DNA of 64,000 nucleotides from Ferrimonas balearica (GCF_019802085.1 NZ_JAHVHV010000001.1:558001-622000); one strand, 5' to 3'; shown: positions 9,251 to 19,117, counted from the stretch's first letter. Notes: generated by a model not told the origin, from the letters alone. Translations and numbers: made by a program.

Positions 9251-9910
9251 ATGAACCTCATCGACGTTGTCCACTACCGCTACTCCACCAAGGAGTTCGA
9301 TTCCCACCGCCGGATCCCCGACGACCAGTTCAGCCAGATCCGGGCCCTGCTGAGGTTCAGCCCCTCCAGCGTCAACTCTCAGCCCTGGCACTTCGTGATC
9401 GCCAGCAACGAGGCGGGGCGCAAGCGGTTAAGCCAGGGCACCCAGGGGCTCTACAGCTTCAACGAGGCCAAGGTGCTGCAGGCCTCCCACGTGATCCTGT
9501 TCTGCGCCAGGACCACCATCGACGAGGCCTACATGCTCCACCTGCTGGAGCAGGAGGACAAGGACGGCCGTTTCGCCGAGCCGGCGTTCAAGGAGATGGT
9601 GCACCAGGGGCGCTCCATGTTCGTCAACATGCACCGCTTCGATTTCAAGGACGCCCAGCACTGGATGGAGAAGCAGGTCTACCTCAACATGGGCACCATA
9701 CTGCTGGGGGCCGGGGCATTGGGGATCGACGCCGTGCCCATCGAGGGGATGGATCCCAAGGCCCTGAACGAGGAGCTGGGACTGTTAGCGAAGGGCTACA
9801 GTGCCGTGGCCATGGTGGCCCTGGGCTACCGTAAGGACACCGACTTTAACGCCACCCTGCCCAAGTCCCGCCTGCCGGAATCGGAGATCTTCACCGACCT
9901 TGACGGTTAA
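9251..9910 (+). CDS. NfsB-like oxygen-insensitive NAD(P)H nitroreductase
   Basis: This 219-residue flavoprotein belongs to the nitroreductase family and resembles E. coli NfsB (217 residues). N-terminal motifs YRYSTKEFD and RFSPSSVNSQPWHF bind FMN, and the C-terminal part contains the ALGYRKDTDFN segment found in NfsB proteins. NfsB reduces nitroaromatics and quinones, and related enzymes reduce dihydropteridines, in the cytoplasm. The ATG at 9251 sets the family-typical start; the reading frame stays open upstream but runs antisense-like through the permease gene. Confidence 0.88.
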   Translation: MNLIDVVHYRYSTKEFDSHRRIPDDQFSQIRALLRFSPSSVNSQPWHFVIASNEAGRKRLSQGTQGLYSFNEAKVLQASHVILFCARTTIDEAYMLHLLEQEDKDGRFAEPAFKEMVHQGRSMFVNMHRFDFKDAQHWMEKQVYLNMGTILLGAGALGIDAVPIEGMDPKALNEELGLLAKGYSAVAMVALGYRKDTDFNATLPKSRLPESEIFTDLDG

Positions 9911-9914
9911 GCCC

Positions 9915-9937
9915 AAGCCCCGCTCCGGGGCTTTTTT
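9915..9937 (+). terminator. Rho-independent terminator after the nitroreductase gene
   Basis: A 7-bp GC-rich stem AGCCCCG/CGGGGCT with loop CTC is followed by six T, 5 bases past the stop codon. Confidence 0.85.
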
Positions 9938-10140
9938 ACGAGCGGGCGAAAGCGTGAGGTGTGTCGCATCGGCAGCGGAGCAAAACGGGCAGGGCGCCGA
10001 GTGGGGTAAATCACCCTTATGGATTTTCATCATTCCATTAATAAAGATCGCGGTATGTTGGTGAGGTGTATCACCCCGTTGCGCAGAGTTTTCTGGCAGA
10101 ATCCCCGCCCTGTTCGATTTGACACAGTGAAGTGGTATTC

Positions 10141-11034
10141 ATGTCAGACGGGTTTCGAGGCAACAGCCTGGCCGCGTTCTCTTTTGTGCTTTGGGGTTTG
10201 CTGCCCCTCTACTACCAGTATCTGCCCGGCGCCGACATCTTCGAGCTGCTGGCCTTTCGGGTGATCTGGTCGGTGCCCGTGATGGTGGTGGCGATGAAGG
10301 CCCTGGGCCGCCCCCTGCCGGAGTGGCAGGAGCTGTGGGCAGACAAGCGCTCATTGGGGCTGTGCCTGCTGGCGGGCCTGGTGATGTGCGTCTCCTGGGC
10401 CAGCTTCACCTGGGCGTTGACCCACGGCCAGGTGCTGGCGGCGAGCCTGGGCTTTTTCATCAATCCCCTGTGCGCCATCGCTCTGGGGGTGGCCTTTCTG
10501 GGTGAGCGCTTAAGCCGTGCCCAGGCCGCCGCCGTGTTACTGGCCGCCGTCGGCATCGGCTGGCAGGTGCTGCACTACGGCGAGCTGCCCTGGCTCTCCC
10601 TGGTGATGGGCGGCTTCTTTGCCCTCTATGGCCTGATCAAGAAGTTCATCCGTTTCGACAGCGCTACCACGGTCACCCTGGAGGCGGCGCTGCTGGCCCC
10701 GGTGGCCCTGGTCTACTTCGCCTACCTGGTGCTGACCCACCAGAGCGTGGCCGGCAGCGGGGGCTTCGCCGGGCTGCTGCTCTACGTGGGGGCCGCCCCG
10801 GTGACCCTGGCGCCCCTTATCCTGTTCAGCCTGGCGCTGCGCTACACCAGCCTCTCCATGGTGGGGCTGATGCAGTACATCGAGCCCACGCTGCAATTCC
10901 TGCTGGCGGTGCTGGTGTTCGGTGAGCACTTCGACGAGGTCAAGGCGGTCAGCTTCGCCCTGATCTGGACCGGCCTGTTCCTCTGCAGCCTCGAGGCTCT
11001 GCCGGCCATCCGACGCAGCCTGCGCCGGGCCTGA
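10141..11034 (+). CDS. rarD: RarD-like EamA transporter
   Basis: This 297-residue ten-helix permease matches the RarD subgroup in length and in conserved segments: the N-terminal GLLPLYYQYL, the middle SWASFTWALTHGQVLAASLG and the late GLMQYIEPTLQFL. RarD is predicted to be an exporter; its substrate is not established. The ATG at 10141 is used in preference to a GTG at 10132 because it matches the family N-terminus. The 230-base gap before it contains an AT-richer stretch (about 10015-10060) that may hold the promoter, with no clear operator. Confidence 0.88.
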   Translation: MSDGFRGNSLAAFSFVLWGLLPLYYQYLPGADIFELLAFRVIWSVPVMVVAMKALGRPLPEWQELWADKRSLGLCLLAGLVMCVSWASFTWALTHGQVLAASLGFFINPLCAIALGVAFLGERLSRAQAAAVLLAAVGIGWQVLHYGELPWLSLVMGGFFALYGLIKKFIRFDSATTVTLEAALLAPVALVYFAYLVLTHQSVAGSGGFAGLLLYVGAAPVTLAPLILFSLALRYTSLSMVGLMQYIEPTLQFLLAVLVFGEHFDEVKAVSFALIWTGLFLCSLEALPAIRRSLRRA

Positions 11035-11053
11035 GCCCACACGCCTTGCACTG

Positions 11054-11088
11054 AACGCCGCGGGGGGGTACCCTGCGGCGTTTTTTTA
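11054..11088 (+). terminator. Rho-independent terminator after rarD
   Basis: The stem AACGCCGC/GCGGCGTT encloses a G-rich loop and is followed by seven T, between rarD and ybiT. Confidence 0.85.
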
Positions 11089-11113
11089 ATTCACCATCAT
11101 CGGGGACCTGCTC

Positions 11114-12709
11114 TTGATCGCCACCGCCAACATCACCATGCAGTTCGGTGCCAAGCCGCTGTTTGAAAACATCTCCGTCAAGTTCGGCGGGGGCAACCGT
11201 TACGGCCTGATCGGCGCCAACGGCTGCGGCAAGTCCACCTTTATGAAGATCCTGGCCGGCGAGCTGGAGCCCTCCGGGGGCAACGTCTCCAAGGATCCCA
11301 ACGAGCGGATGGCCAAGCTGGGCCAGGACCAGTGGGCCTTCGAGGAGTACAGCGTCATCGACACCGTGATCATGGGCCACCAGGAGCTGTGGGCGGTGAA
11401 GGCGGAGCGGGATCGCATCTACAGCCTGCCGGAGATGTCCGAGGAGGAGGGGATGCAGGTGGCCGATCTCGAGGTGCAGTTTGCCGAGATGGACGGCTAC
11501 AGCGCCGAGGCCCGTGCCGGTGAACTGCTGCTGGGGCTGGGGATCCCCGAGGAGCTGCACTTTGGCCTGATGAGCGCCGTGGCGCCGGGTCTGAAGGTGC
11601 GGGTGCTGCTGGCCCAGGTGCTGTTCGCCGATCCGGAGATCCTGCTGCTGGACGAGCCCACCAACAACCTGGACATCCACACCATCCACTGGCTGGAGGA
11701 GGTGCTCAAGGCGCGCCAGAGCACCATGATCATCATCTCCCACGACCGTCACTTCCTGAACTCCGTGTGCACCCACATGGCGGACATCGACTACGGTGAG
11801 ATGCGCCTCTACCACGGCAACTACGACGAGTACATGACCGCCGCCGAGGGCGCCCGGGAGCGCCTGCTGGCGGACAACGCCAAGAAGAAGGCCCAGATCG
11901 CCGAGTTGCAGAACTTCGTCAGCCGCTTCTCCGCCAACGCCTCCAAGGCCCGCCAGGCCACCAGCCGGCAGAAGCAGATCGACAAGATCCAGCTGGAGGA
12001 GGTCAAGGCCTCCAGCCGCCAGTCCCCCTTCATCCGCTTCGAGCAGGAGAAGAAGCTGTTCCGTCAGGCGCTGGAGGTCACCGACCTGGCCCAGGGCTAC
12101 GACGGTGAGGCGCTGTTCCAGGGGCTGGATCTCAAGGTGGACGTGGGCGAGCGCATCGCCATCATCGGCGAGAACGGCGTGGGCAAGTCCACCCTGCTCA
12201 ACACCCTGGTGGGGGCCATGGCGCCCCGCAGCGGCCAGATCAAGTGGTCTGAGAACGCCAACATCGGCTACTACGCCCAGGACCACGCCGACGAGTTTGC
12301 CAAGGAGATCAACCTGTTCGACTGGATGGCCCAGTGGGCCACCGACGGCGCCGACGAGACCGTGGTGCGCTCCTTCCTCGGCCGGATGCTGTTCTCCCAG
12401 AACGAGATCAAGAAATCCGCCACGGTGATCTCCGGCGGGGAGCAGGGCCGGATGCTGTTCGGCAAGCTGATGATGCAAAAGCCCAACATCCTGCTGATGG
12501 ACGAGCCCACCAACCACATGGATATGGAGTCCATCGAAGCGCTGAACCTGGCCCTGGAGAACTACGCCGGCACCCTGCTGTTCGTCTCCCACGACCGCCA
12601 GTTCGTCTCCTCGGTGGCCACCCGCATCATCGAGCTCAAATCCGACGGCATCGTCGACTTCCACGGCACCTACGAGGCCTACCTGGCCAGCCAGGGCCTG
12701 GAGGGCTGA
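11114..12709 (+). CDS. ybiT: ABC-F ribosome-associated ATPase YbiT
   Basis: This 531-residue soluble protein has two ATP-binding cassettes and no membrane domain, matching E. coli YbiT (530 residues) nearly throughout. Walker A motifs are GANGCGKST (about residues 35-43) and GENGVGKST (about 353-361). Walker B regions are [11 protein letters not shown] and [11 protein letters not shown]. The linker between cassettes is Lys/Arg-rich (residues 255-300). ABC-F proteins act at the ribosomal E site to rescue or regulate translation. The start is a TTG at 11114, which aligns the N-terminus with YbiT; a start codon other than ATG may limit expression. Confidence 0.95.
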   Translation: MIATANITMQFGAKPLFENISVKFGGGNRYGLIGANGCGKSTFMKILAGELEPSGGNVSKDPNERMAKLGQDQWAFEEYSVIDTVIMGHQELWAVKAERDRIYSLPEMSEEEGMQVADLEVQFAEMDGYSAEARAGELLLGLGIPEELHFGLMSAVAPGLKVRVLLAQVLFADPEILLLDEPTNNLDIHTIHWLEEVLKARQSTMIIISHDRHFLNSVCTHMADIDYGEMRLYHGNYDEYMTAAEGARERLLADNAKKKAQIAELQNFVSRFSANASKARQATSRQKQIDKIQLEEVKASSRQSPFIRFEQEKKLFRQALEVTDLAQGYDGEALFQGLDLKVDVGERIAIIGENGVGKSTLLNTLVGAMAPRSGQIKWSENANIGYYAQDHADEFAKEINLFDWMAQWATDGADETVVRSFLGRMLFSQNEIKKSATVISGGEQGRMLFGKLMMQKPNILLMDEPTNHMDMESIEALNLALENYAGTLLFVSHDRQFVSSVATRIIELKSDGIVDFHGTYEAYLASQGLEG

Positions 12710-12731
12710 GTCACCCCTCACCGATGCAAAG

Positions 12732-12763
12732 AAAAAGCCCGCCAATTTGGCGGGCTTTTTTTT
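12732..12763. terminator. Bidirectional terminator between ybiT and the YibE/F gene
   Basis: AAGCCCGCCAA pairs with TTGGCGGGCTT, flanked by an A run on the left and an eight-T run on the right, so it can serve both converging genes. Confidence 0.9.
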
Positions 12764-12780
12764 GTGGTCACAGCGGTGGT

Positions 12781-13917
12781 TCAGTCCGCGGCTGGGCTGG
12801 GGGCCTTGCGGTAAACCAGCAGGCAGGCCAGCAGGGTGAAGGGGATGGAGAGCACCAGGCCGATGCTGCCGGCCAGGGCGTGGATGATCGCCAAGGCGAT
12901 TGCGGGGATGTTCATAAACTGCTCCACTGGCATCTGGAAGCCCCAGACCATCATCATCAGCGTCAGGCCGCTGCCGGCAAAAGCCAGCATCAGGGTGTTG
13001 GTCATGGTGCCCATCACGTCCCGGCCGATGTTGATGCAGGCCAGGATCCGCTGACGTTCGCTCTGGGCCGGGTTGGCCTCGCGCAGCTCGTGGTAGGAGG
13101 AGGCCATGGAGATAGCCACGTCCATGATCGCCCCCAGGGCGCTGATCATGATCGCCACGAACAGCAACCAGCGGATCTGCACCTGGCCGTCGCGCTTGAG
13201 GTTGATGATGTCCTCGCCCTTGTCCAGGTAGATCCCGCTCAGCTGGGCCCACTCTCCAAACAGCTGGGCCGCCAGCCCCGCCATCACCACCCCGGCCAGG
13301 GTGCCCAGCATGGAGGCGTAGGACTTGCGATTGACCCCGGCGATCAGGGCAAAGCCCACCAGGATCTTCACCGCCATCAGTGCCACCGTCAGCCACACCG
13401 GGTGCCAGCCGGCAAAGATCCCCGGGATCAGCACCGCCAGCACCAGCGCCGCGGTGAAGTAGAGGGAGACAATGGAGTTGAGCCCCTGCATCCCCCCCAG
13501 CACCAGCACCAGCAACAGGAACAGCCCCGCCATCAGGTAGACGGCGTGGGCGCGGTCGTAGTTGTAGGGCCAGTAGATGGTGCTGCGGGGGCCTTCACGA
13601 ATGAGCAGGATGAAGTGGTCCCCCGCTTCGACGTAGACGTTGTGCAGCCGACTCAGGCTGTTGTCCACCACTCGCTCCTGACCCTGCTCCTCCCCCTCGA
13701 GGATGCGGATCTTGAGCTTCTGCACCCCGGTCAGGATGTCCGGGGCCAGGTAGTCCGGGTGCACCTGTTGCTCCAGCACCTCGATCACCTCCGCCTTGAC
13801 GAACTGCTGGCCCGACAGGGGGGCAGGGCGGAAGGACTCGCTCCAACTGGGGGACCACCAGAACAGCGCGGTGGCCAGCAGGAAGATCAGGGATGGGAAT
13901 AGCAGTCGCTTGGCCAT
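12781..13917 (-). CDS. YibE/F family membrane protein
   Basis: This 378-residue inner-membrane protein has an N-terminal hydrophobic anchor, a soluble domain (about residues 35-125) and about seven or eight further helices (about 130-370). Features of the YibE/F family include the IMISALGAIMDVAISMASS segment and an Asn/Gly-rich loop NIGRDVMGTMTNTL. The family is widespread but uncharacterised; permease-like activity is only a prediction. Confidence 0.82.
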   Translation of the reverse strand: MAKRLLFPSLIFLLATALFWWSPSWSESFRPAPLSGQQFVKAEVIEVLEQQVHPDYLAPDILTGVQKLKIRILEGEEQGQERVVDNSLSRLHNVYVEAGDHFILLIREGPRSTIYWPYNYDRAHAVYLMAGLFLLLVLVLGGMQGLNSIVSLYFTAALVLAVLIPGIFAGWHPVWLTVALMAVKILVGFALIAGVNRKSYASMLGTLAGVVMAGLAAQLFGEWAQLSGIYLDKGEDIINLKRDGQVQIRWLLFVAIMISALGAIMDVAISMASSYHELREANPAQSERQRILACINIGRDVMGTMTNTLMLAFAGSGLTLMMMVWGFQMPVEQFMNIPAIALAIIHALAGSIGLVLSIPFTLLACLLVYRKAPSPAAD

Positions 13918-13936
13918 GACGCCCTCGCTGTGGCAA

Positions 13937-13966
13937 TAAAAACAAGGCGCCGAAGCGCCCTGTTTA
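13937..13966 (-). terminator. Terminator of the nucleotidase gene
   Basis: On the minus strand GGGCGC and GCGCC arms with a TTCG tetraloop are followed by TTGTTTTTATT. It lies between the nucleotidase stop codon and the YibE/F gene. Confidence 0.75.
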
Positions 13967-13990
13967 CTGTGACTCTTTGATTCTCAAAGA

Positions 13991-16240
13991 TTACTCTTTG
14001 CAGCCTTCGATCAGCGCGGCCAGGTATTCCGGGTTGCTGATGTCCTGCTCGGGATCAAAGTTCGGGTTCTCGAAGTAGCTGTCGGCGTCGGCCGGGTTCA
14101 GGGCTTCACCGATGCTGTTGCCGCCCTTGCTGCCGTCACCGATGATGACGCAGATCTCACCGTTTTGCAGGCGGCTCCACAGGGCCTGACCCTCGGCGTC
14201 GTCGGCACGGGCTTGCAGGATGGCGCCGGGCTCGGCCACCTGGCCCTGCTCGTCGGCCTGACCGTACTGGACGAAGTGCCAGTTCTGGTTGATGAACTGA
14301 TCGGCCTTCAGGGCGCCGTACTGGTCGCTGTACTCACCGACCATGGCGGTCAGCATGTCGCGGATGGCGAACACCTGCTCGTTGACGGAGTCGTACAGCA
14401 CGTCGACGGGACGCACCCAGCCGCGGCGCACCAGGTCACCGAAGCGGTAGTTGTTCACCGCCAGGGTGTAGATCGCCTCCGGATCGAAGGGCGCGCCGCC
14501 GATCTCCAGGATCTCGATGCGCTCACCTTCCTGGATGCGGTTGGCGTCCTGGTCCTCTTCGCGGTTTTGCTTGCTCAGGTCCACGGTGTAGTAGAAGCCT
14601 TCGCCGTCGAACAGGTCGTAGTTGAAGGAGGGGATGTCGCCGTTGAAGGCCACGGTCAGGTCCCCTTCGCTGTAGCCCTTGAGGTAGTTGTACGACCACT
14701 CCATGTAGTCCTTCAGGTGCTCACCCAGGATGCGAACGGCCATCAGGTTGTTGTCGTAGCGGTACAGTTCGGCGCTGTGGCGCTTCTCGTACTTCTGGCC
14801 ATCCACCAGGTTGGACTGGTCGGAGAACAGGGCGGCGGCGGACACCTCGACCCGGTAGGGGGAGTTGAGGGCTTCCAGACCGGCGTTGGCGTTTTTGATC
14901 TGCACGTACTGGATGAGATCCACCAGCGGCATGTCAGCGACCTTGGCGTGGTGGATGGTGCTGTACAGGCGACCGTTGGTCATCGCGGTGTTGGTGGCTT
15001 CGTCCGCCATTCCGGTTTCGGAGAAAGTGAAGTTGCCTTCCACGGTGCCGATGGGGGTGGTGGCGTCTTCGATGGCCAGCTGATGCACCTCGTCGAACAT
15101 CGCCACCATGGTGTCGTCTTCACCCTCTTCGCGCACCCGCACGTTGGACAGGGTGGTGTCGACGATCTGCCACTGGCCCGCGTCATCGCGCTCCAGCTCG
15201 ATCTCGGCCTTGGCCAGGGCCCAGCCGAAACGGCCCGGCTCGATGATCTTCACCTTGGTGTGGCGGTTGTCGGCGTTGTAGACGCCGGACAGGCCCTTGT
15301 CTTCGGTCAGGGCGCCGTCGGAGCTGATGCTCTGGCCCACTTCGGACTGGCCGTCCACGGTGGTCTGCTCGATGAACTGGGCGTGCTCGTGGCCCATGAA
15401 CATGACGTCGAACTTGTCCACCAGCTCTTCAGACAGGCAGTGAACGCCGCAGTCGATGCCGCTCTCGTTGCGGCTCAGGTGGAAGGCGCCGATCACCACG
15501 TCGGGCTGGTGCGCTTCGATCACCTGATCAACGGTGGCGCTGATGGTGGCCAGCTCGTCACGGAACTCCAGGTTGCGGTAGTTGTCCGGCTGGGAGGCCT
15601 GCCACTGGGGCACCAGGGAGGGGGTCACGCCGATCACGGCGACGGTGGCGCCGTTGATCTGGAAGATCTGGTGGCCGCGCATGTAGGGGGCGCCGCCGTG
15701 CTCTTCGTTCCAGTAAACGTTGGCGGAGATGACGGCACCGTCGAAGTTGACCAGGTTGCGGTCGATGAAGCTGCGGTCGAAGTCAAACTCGTGGTTGCCC
15801 GGTACCCAGACGTCGTACTCCATGTGGATCATCGCTTCCACCACCGGGTGGGTGGGGTAGTCGTTGAACAGCTCGGCGGAGTTGCCCTGAACGGTGTCGC
15901 CCAGGTCGATCAGGATGATGTTCTCATCCTTGGCGCGCTCGGCGTTCATCACGGACTGGATCTTGGCGAAGCTGGTGTCGGCGGCTTCGGCGTGCTGGGC
16001 GTAGTCCCAGGCGCGGATGTAGCCGTGCATGTCGCCGGTGGCACCCAGGGTGATGGTCTGGCGCTGCAGATCCGGGTTGTCTTCCGCTTTGACGATCACC
16101 TCGGGGGTATTGATGATGGTCTCGCCCTCGCTCACCGGGGGCAGTACGGGTTTGTCTTTGGAGTCGCTGGAGCAACCGGCCAGCGCGACCAGGGAGGCGG
16201 CCAGCAGGGCTTTTTGGTGAGTCAGTTTCACAGTGATCAA
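13991..16240 (-). CDS. Lipoprotein metallophosphatase/5'-nucleotidase of the CpdB/UshA family
   Basis: This is a 749-residue envelope lipoprotein with lipobox ALAGC at Cys22. It has an N-terminal calcineurin-like metallophosphatase domain (about residues 40-330) with GDMHGYIRAWDY, DLGDTVQGN and GNHEFDFD metal-binding motifs, and a C-terminal 5'-nucleotidase domain (about 390-640) with TLAVNNYRFGDL. The GDMHG followed by a WDY segment is more like CpdB (2',3'-cyclic phosphodiesterase/3'-nucleotidase) than UshA. It probably dephosphorylates extracytoplasmic nucleotides to scavenge phosphate and nucleosides. Two cysteine pairs near residues 255-265 and 730-747 may form disulfides. Exact substrate preference is undecided. 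Confidence 0.87.
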   Translation of the reverse strand: MITVKLTHQKALLAASLVALAGCSSDSKDKPVLPPVSEGETIINTPEVIVKAEDNPDLQRQTITLGATGDMHGYIRAWDYAQHAEAADTSFAKIQSVMNAERAKDENIILIDLGDTVQGNSAELFNDYPTHPVVEAMIHMEYDVWVPGNHEFDFDRSFIDRNLVNFDGAVISANVYWNEEHGGAPYMRGHQIFQINGATVAVIGVTPSLVPQWQASQPDNYRNLEFRDELATISATVDQVIEAHQPDVVIGAFHLSRNESGIDCGVHCLSEELVDKFDVMFMGHEHAQFIEQTTVDGQSEVGQSISSDGALTEDKGLSGVYNADNRHTKVKIIEPGRFGWALAKAEIELERDDAGQWQIVDTTLSNVRVREEGEDDTMVAMFDEVHQLAIEDATTPIGTVEGNFTFSETGMADEATNTAMTNGRLYSTIHHAKVADMPLVDLIQYVQIKNANAGLEALNSPYRVEVSAAALFSDQSNLVDGQKYEKRHSAELYRYDNNLMAVRILGEHLKDYMEWSYNYLKGYSEGDLTVAFNGDIPSFNYDLFDGEGFYYTVDLSKQNREEDQDANRIQEGERIEILEIGGAPFDPEAIYTLAVNNYRFGDLVRRGWVRPVDVLYDSVNEQVFAIRDMLTAMVGEYSDQYGALKADQFINQNWHFVQYGQADEQGQVAEPGAILQARADDAEGQALWSRLQNGEICVIIGDGSKGGNSIGEALNPADADSYFENPNFDPEQDISNPEYLAALIEGCKE

Positions 16241-16651
16241 CCTGTCAGTCTGGGCTCTTGGGAGCCGGATGTTGTTATGGGTTGATGTCCATATCTGGGA
16301 CGGGCTTCGTCGGGGGAAGCGGCGTCGGCGCGGATTCTAGAGAGGCGGTCGCGCCGGAACAAGGGACGGAGTCGCTGGTGAATGATTCGCCAGGTCTTTG
16401 GCATAAGGCATTAAACAAAAAGGAAAAAACTGGATTCGCCAGAGGGCGTTGGCGACGCTTTTCCTCCCTGACAGTGGGCCAATGTTCCGTTCTGTGAACT
16501 CGGTGGCGTTCAGCTTCTGTTAAGGGACTGGGCAGATGTAAACAGGGCTTGGCGGGCTTGGCCGCCGCCCTGTGCATCCGGTTACGAGGGTGAAACCGGT
16601 TGTGGAAGGTCGGTTACCGCCCCACAACCGGGCCGTGGGTTCGCCGAAGGG
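16241..16651. other. Non-coding stretch upstream of the nucleotidase gene
   Basis: These 411 bases have no convincing gene. A 100-codon frame on the minus strand (16275-16577) has no ribosome binding site and an unnatural composition. An A-rich patch near 16405-16430 could be promoter sequence for the nucleotidase gene. No phosphate box or CRP site was recognised. Confidence 0.5.
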
Positions 16652-17320
16652 TCAGGACGGCTCGGGGGCGATCGGGTCGGCGGTGGGCCCCAGCAGCCAC
16701 CAGAGGGCGGCAAAGTAGGTCAGAAAGATCGCCGGCAGGCCGGCGGCGCTGGGCCAGATAAAGGTGTCGATAGCGATAAGCGAATCGGAGATCAAAAACA
16801 GAAACGCCCCGGCGACGGGGCGCCAGTGGCGGGCCGACCAGCAGCACCCCATCACCATGGCCGTCAGCAGGCCGGAGTAGAGCCCCACCGCCCAGCGCAG
16901 ATCCCCCTGGGGGGTGTCGGCCAAAAACGGCAAGACCAGGGTGAGAAACAGCGCCGTGCCCAGGGGCAGGCCCCACATCAAGTTGACCCAGGGCCCCTTG
17001 GGACGACGCCAGAGGGTGAGGCTCAGCAGGGTCTGGGTGACCGCAAAGGCCGCCAGACCCGGCAGCAGGTGGGAGTCGTGGCCGCGGTCCAGGATGATGT
17101 CCCCGAGGGCGGCAAAGAGCAGCGCGCCGGTGAGCAGGGCCCGCTCCGGGCCCAGCCGGTGGCGCCAGTGGTACCCGGCCAGGGCCAGGGCCGGCACCGC
17201 CTTGAGCAGGTCGCTGCCGGGGTAGGGCCTTAAGGACTCGGCCAGGGTGTAGGCCAGGGCACAGGCCCAGAACAGCCAGGGCAGGGCGGGCAGGGTCGAC
17301 GTCCGTGTCGTGCTGGTCAT
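16652..17320 (-). CDS. YhhN-family lysoplasmalogenase-like membrane protein
   Basis: This 222-residue integral membrane protein has about eight helices and belongs to the YhhN/TMEM86 family, whose characterised members hydrolyse the vinyl-ether bond of lysoplasmalogens. Conserved acidic positions occur in the GALLFAALGDIILD and FLISDSLIAID segments. The ATG at 17320 lies one base past the stop codon of the acyl-CoA ligase gene, so the two are almost certainly translated from one mRNA. The pairing suggests handling of a lipid-derived aldehyde or fatty acid, which is inference. Confidence 0.82.
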   Translation of the reverse strand: MTSTTRTSTLPALPWLFWACALAYTLAESLRPYPGSDLLKAVPALALAGYHWRHRLGPERALLTGALLFAALGDIILDRGHDSHLLPGLAAFAVTQTLLSLTLWRRPKGPWVNLMWGLPLGTALFLTLVLPFLADTPQGDLRWAVGLYSGLLTAMVMGCCWSARHWRPVAGAFLFLISDSLIAIDTFIWPSAAGLPAIFLTYFAALWWLLGPTADPIAPEPS

Positions 17321-17321
17321 C

Positions 17322-18899
17322 TCAGTCTTGCCGCTCTCGCAGTTCCCGGCGCAGCACCTTGCCGACGGTGGACTTGGGCAGCTCCGCCAGGCGCACGTAC
17401 TTGCGCGGCTGCTTGTAGCCGGTGAGGTTGTCCCGGCAGTGGGCCTTGAGGCCGGGCAGGTCCAGCTCCGTCTCGCTGACCAGGTAGGCCACCACCTTCT
17501 CGCCACTGCGGGGGTCCGGCTCTCCCACCACCGCCGCTTCGAGGACCCCCGGCAGCTGGCTGAGCACCTCCTCCACTTCGTTGGGGTAGACGTTGAACCC
17601 GGACACCAGAATCATGTCCTTCTTGCGATCAACGATGCGCACGTAGCCGTCGGCCTGGATGCGGGCGATGTCGCCGGTTTTGAGCCAGCCCGCCGCATCC
17701 AGCACCAGGGCGGTCTCATCGGCCATCCGCCAGTAGCCCTGCATCACCTGGGGGCCGCGCACGCACAGCTCCCCCTCCTCGGTCGCCCGACCGTCGTCGT
17801 CCACCACCTTAAGCTCGGTATCGATAAGGGCCGGCCCTATGGTGCCCAGCTGCTCCTGACCGATGGGGTTGAGGCAGACCACGGGCGAGGTCTCTGACAG
17901 GCCATACCCCTCGCTGATGGCGCAGCCGGTGGTCTCCTGCCAGATCTGGGCTGCTGCCGAGGTCAGTGCGGTGCCGCCGGAGATGGTGAGCTTAAGGGAG
18001 GAGAAGTCCAACTCGCAGAACGCCTCCAGGCGGCACAGGCCGACAAAGAGGGTGTTGAGCCCCGCCATGCCGGTGACGCGGAAGGGGCGGATCTGCTCGA
18101 CAAAGGCCGGCAGGTCCCGGGGGTTGGGGATCAGCACATTGAGGCTGCCCCGGGCAAAGAAGGTGATGAGGTTCACCGTGAAGGCGTAGATGTGGTAGAG
18201 CGGCAGCGGCACCACGAAGCACTCCTCCCCTTCCCGGCAGGCGTCCCCAAGCCGGACCAGCACCTGGCGAGCGTTGGCCAGCAGGTTGGCGTGGCTGAGC
18301 ATCGCCCCCTTGGCCACCCCGGTGGTGCCGCCGGTGTACTGCAGTGCCGCCAGCTCGGTGGCGCCCCGGGTCACCGGCTTAAGCGGCAGATCGGCGCCGT
18401 CGGTGAGCAGGGTCATAAAGCTCAGGGCGTTGTCGAAGTCCCCCGCCGCCGGGGTGCTCTGGTGAAAATCCAGCGCCGTGGTGGTGATCACCGTGGTGAT
18501 CTCGGTCTGGTCCAGGATGCTGGCAGCCCGGGGGGCCAGGTCCGCCAGCAGCACCAGGGCCTTGGCCCCGCTGTCGCGCCACTGGTGGGCCATCTCCCGC
18601 GGGGTGTAGAGGGGGTTGGTGTTGACCAGCACCAGCCCCGCCCGCAGGGCGCCAAAGGCGGCGATGGGGAACTGCAGCAGGTTGGGCAGACACAGGGCAA
18701 TGCGGTCACCAGGCTGAAGATCGGTGTGGTGCTGCAGGTAGGCGGCGAAGGCCCGGCTGTGCTGCTCCACCTCGTTGAAATTCAAGGTGTAGCCCAGGGC
18801 GCTGAACGCCGGTTTGTCCGCGTAGCGGGCACAGGTGTCCGTGATCATGGACGCCAGGTCCTGGGCGTCGGTCAGGGAAACAGGGTGGTCGATGGCCAT
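17322..18899 (-). CDS. Long-chain fatty-acid-CoA ligase (FadD-like AMP-binding enzyme)
   Basis: This 525-residue adenylate-forming enzyme has the P-loop YTGGTTGVAKGAM (about residues 187-199), the GYGLSETSP motif (about 325) and the C-terminal hinge VDRKKDMILVSGFNVYPNEVEE. A catalytic Lys lies near the end in KSTVGKVLRREL. It activates fatty acids to acyl-CoA through acyl-AMP in the cytoplasm. The size fits medium- or long-chain ligases. The ATG at 18899 is preferred over an upstream in-frame ATG that would add 21 atypical residues. It is coupled to the lysoplasmalogenase-like gene downstream. Confidence 0.87.
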   Translation of the reverse strand: MAIDHPVSLTDAQDLASMITDTCARYADKPAFSALGYTLNFNEVEQHSRAFAAYLQHHTDLQPGDRIALCLPNLLQFPIAAFGALRAGLVLVNTNPLYTPREMAHQWRDSGAKALVLLADLAPRAASILDQTEITTVITTTALDFHQSTPAAGDFDNALSFMTLLTDGADLPLKPVTRGATELAALQYTGGTTGVAKGAMLSHANLLANARQVLVRLGDACREGEECFVVPLPLYHIYAFTVNLITFFARGSLNVLIPNPRDLPAFVEQIRPFRVTGMAGLNTLFVGLCRLEAFCELDFSSLKLTISGGTALTSAAAQIWQETTGCAISEGYGLSETSPVVCLNPIGQEQLGTIGPALIDTELKVVDDDGRATEEGELCVRGPQVMQGYWRMADETALVLDAAGWLKTGDIARIQADGYVRIVDRKKDMILVSGFNVYPNEVEEVLSQLPGVLEAAVVGEPDPRSGEKVVAYLVSETELDLPGLKAHCRDNLTGYKQPRKYVRLAELPKSTVGKVLRRELRERQD

Positions 18900-19117
18900 G
18901 GAAGTCCCGGTATGGTTACTGGTCGAACCACAAAACATAAACGGCTCGCCCTTGGCGCGCAAAACCCGTAAACAGAAAATTCCACTAAAGGGATGTGTGA
19001 GCCGGGTTACGAAAATGAAAAATATTCAGGAATTCTCGCAGGATTGGCTTTGACCCACCAGTTTTACGGTACAATCCGCGCGGATTTAGAACACTCTGAC
19101 CCCGGAAACCGATAACA

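Noticed and set aside
14165-16285. Long plus-strand frame across the nucleotidase gene
   Set aside because: It is a shadow of the real minus-strand gene, which has a lipobox and metallophosphatase motifs.
16275-16577. A 100-codon open frame on the minus strand
   Set aside because: It has no ribosome binding site, no recognisable domain and composition unlike its neighbours; it is probably chance.
19053-19075. TTGACC followed by TACAAT as a sigma-70 promoter of fhs
   Set aside because: The spacer is only 14 bases, too short for a normal -35/-10 pair; the -10 may still be used with another upstream element.
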